From NCBI GenBank assembly GCA_025354075.1, contig JANXNO010000575.1, positions 1-6,530 on the forward strand: a DNA stretch of 6,530 nt, given 5' to 3'. Below, in pieces: positions 6,228 to 6,530 of this stretch. Each line of letters starts with the position of its first letter. Positions within the stretch are counted from its first letter, which is position 1. The position numbers and the translations under genes are program-made. The notes under the pieces are model-generated. The model was not told where the DNA came from and did no database searches. It saw only the letters and a program-made list of their open reading frames with translations. This DNA comes from Burkholderiales bacterium (GTDB taxonomy: Bacteria > Pseudomonadota > Gammaproteobacteria > Burkholderiales > Casimicrobiaceae).

Positions 6228-6257
6228 TGCGATCACAACGGGCGTAGACTTTCGTCC

Positions 6258-6530
6258 ATGGAAAACGCCGCGTCCAACCCACAGTCCAAGCGCCCTCACA
6301 TCGTCATCATCGGTGCTGGTTTCGGTGGCCTTGAAGCGGCCAAGGCACTGCACAAGGCCGATGTCGACATCACGCTGATCGACCGCACCAATCACCATCT
6401 GTTTCAGCCACTGCTGTATCAGATTGCGACCGCTGGCCTGTCGCCACCGTCCATTGCTGCACCCACGCGCTACCTGTTTCGCAAGCAACCCAACGTCACC
6501 ACGCTCTTGGGCGAGGTCGTCGACATTGAC
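6258..6530 (+). CDS. ndh: Type II NADH dehydrogenase-like FAD oxidoreductase, 5' part only
   Basis: The first 91 residues of a frame open to the right edge; full-length relatives have about 400-450. A Rossmann FAD-binding site reads IVIIGAGFGGLEAAKAL (15-31) with Gly19, Gly21 and Gly24, and strand 2 ends in Asp42 (TLIDRTNHH). The stretch HLFQPLLYQIATAGLSP (47-63) is characteristic of NDH-2 and close relatives, which pass electrons from NADH to quinone at the inner face of the membrane without pumping protons. The start at 6258 has no strong ribosome binding site but sits at the normal distance before the glycine motif. It lies 30 bp after the second permease with no terminator seen, so read-through is possible, though a functional link is not evident. 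Sulfide:quinone-type relatives cannot be excluded without the C-terminus. Confidence 0.9.
   Translation, partial: MENAASNPQSKRPHIVIIGAGFGGLEAAKALHKADVDITLIDRTNHHLFQPLLYQIATAGLSPPSIAAPTRYLFRKQPNVTTLLGEVVDID

Noticed and set aside
5643..6488. Minus-strand open frame (281 codons) opposite the second permease and ndh start
   Set aside because: It spans two well-supported plus-strand genes and their junction, and the translation is low-complexity (Gln, Arg, Glu, His) without family features.

Overview
The window looks like chromosomal DNA of a Gram-negative proteobacterium, most likely a betaproteobacterium of Burkholderiales type. This rests on moderately high GC by eye, the style of the LysR regulator and solute-binding protein, and tight operon packing. 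It is inferred from protein character only; there is no rRNA or other phylogenetic marker.

Left part, minus strand (1-2613): a xanthine dehydrogenase operon. xdhA, the small subunit with 2Fe-2S and FAD domains, is complete. xdhB, the molybdopterin subunit, overlaps it by one base (TGATG) and runs off the left edge after about 365 residues. All four active-site positions expected in this part of the large subunit are present, so this is a purine-type enzyme that oxidises hypoxanthine and xanthine to urate, not an aldehyde or CO oxidase. Divergent from xdhA, across about 105 bp rich in inverted repeats, is a LysR-family regulator (2719-3627) of the NodD/NahR-like kind. It is the obvious candidate to control xdhAB.

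Right part, plus strand (3925-6227): three genes of an ABC importer of the polar-amino-acid class, namely a periplasmic family-3 solute-binding protein and two membrane permeases that overlap by one base. No ATPase gene is in the window. The binding-protein gene has a 297-bp upstream region containing a 12-bp-stem hairpin just before its ribosome binding site. Between the binding protein and the first permease is a roughly 102-bp palindromic repeat element that folds into hairpins. It resembles REP-type elements that set unequal expression of binding protein and permeases in other transporters.

Right edge (6258-6530): the start of a type II NADH dehydrogenase or related FAD-dependent pyridine nucleotide-disulfide oxidoreductase, 30 bp after the second permease and in the same direction.

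Working model (inference): the left half is purine catabolism under a LysR regulator, and the right half imports an unidentified small solute. The binding protein lacks the aspartate that normally holds the amino group of an amino-acid ligand, so its substrate may not be a standard amino acid. A purine-pathway compound is possible but unproven. I saw no RNA genes, CRISPR, phage or transposase genes. Most of the window is ordinary metabolism; the non-coding structures are its most unusual part.
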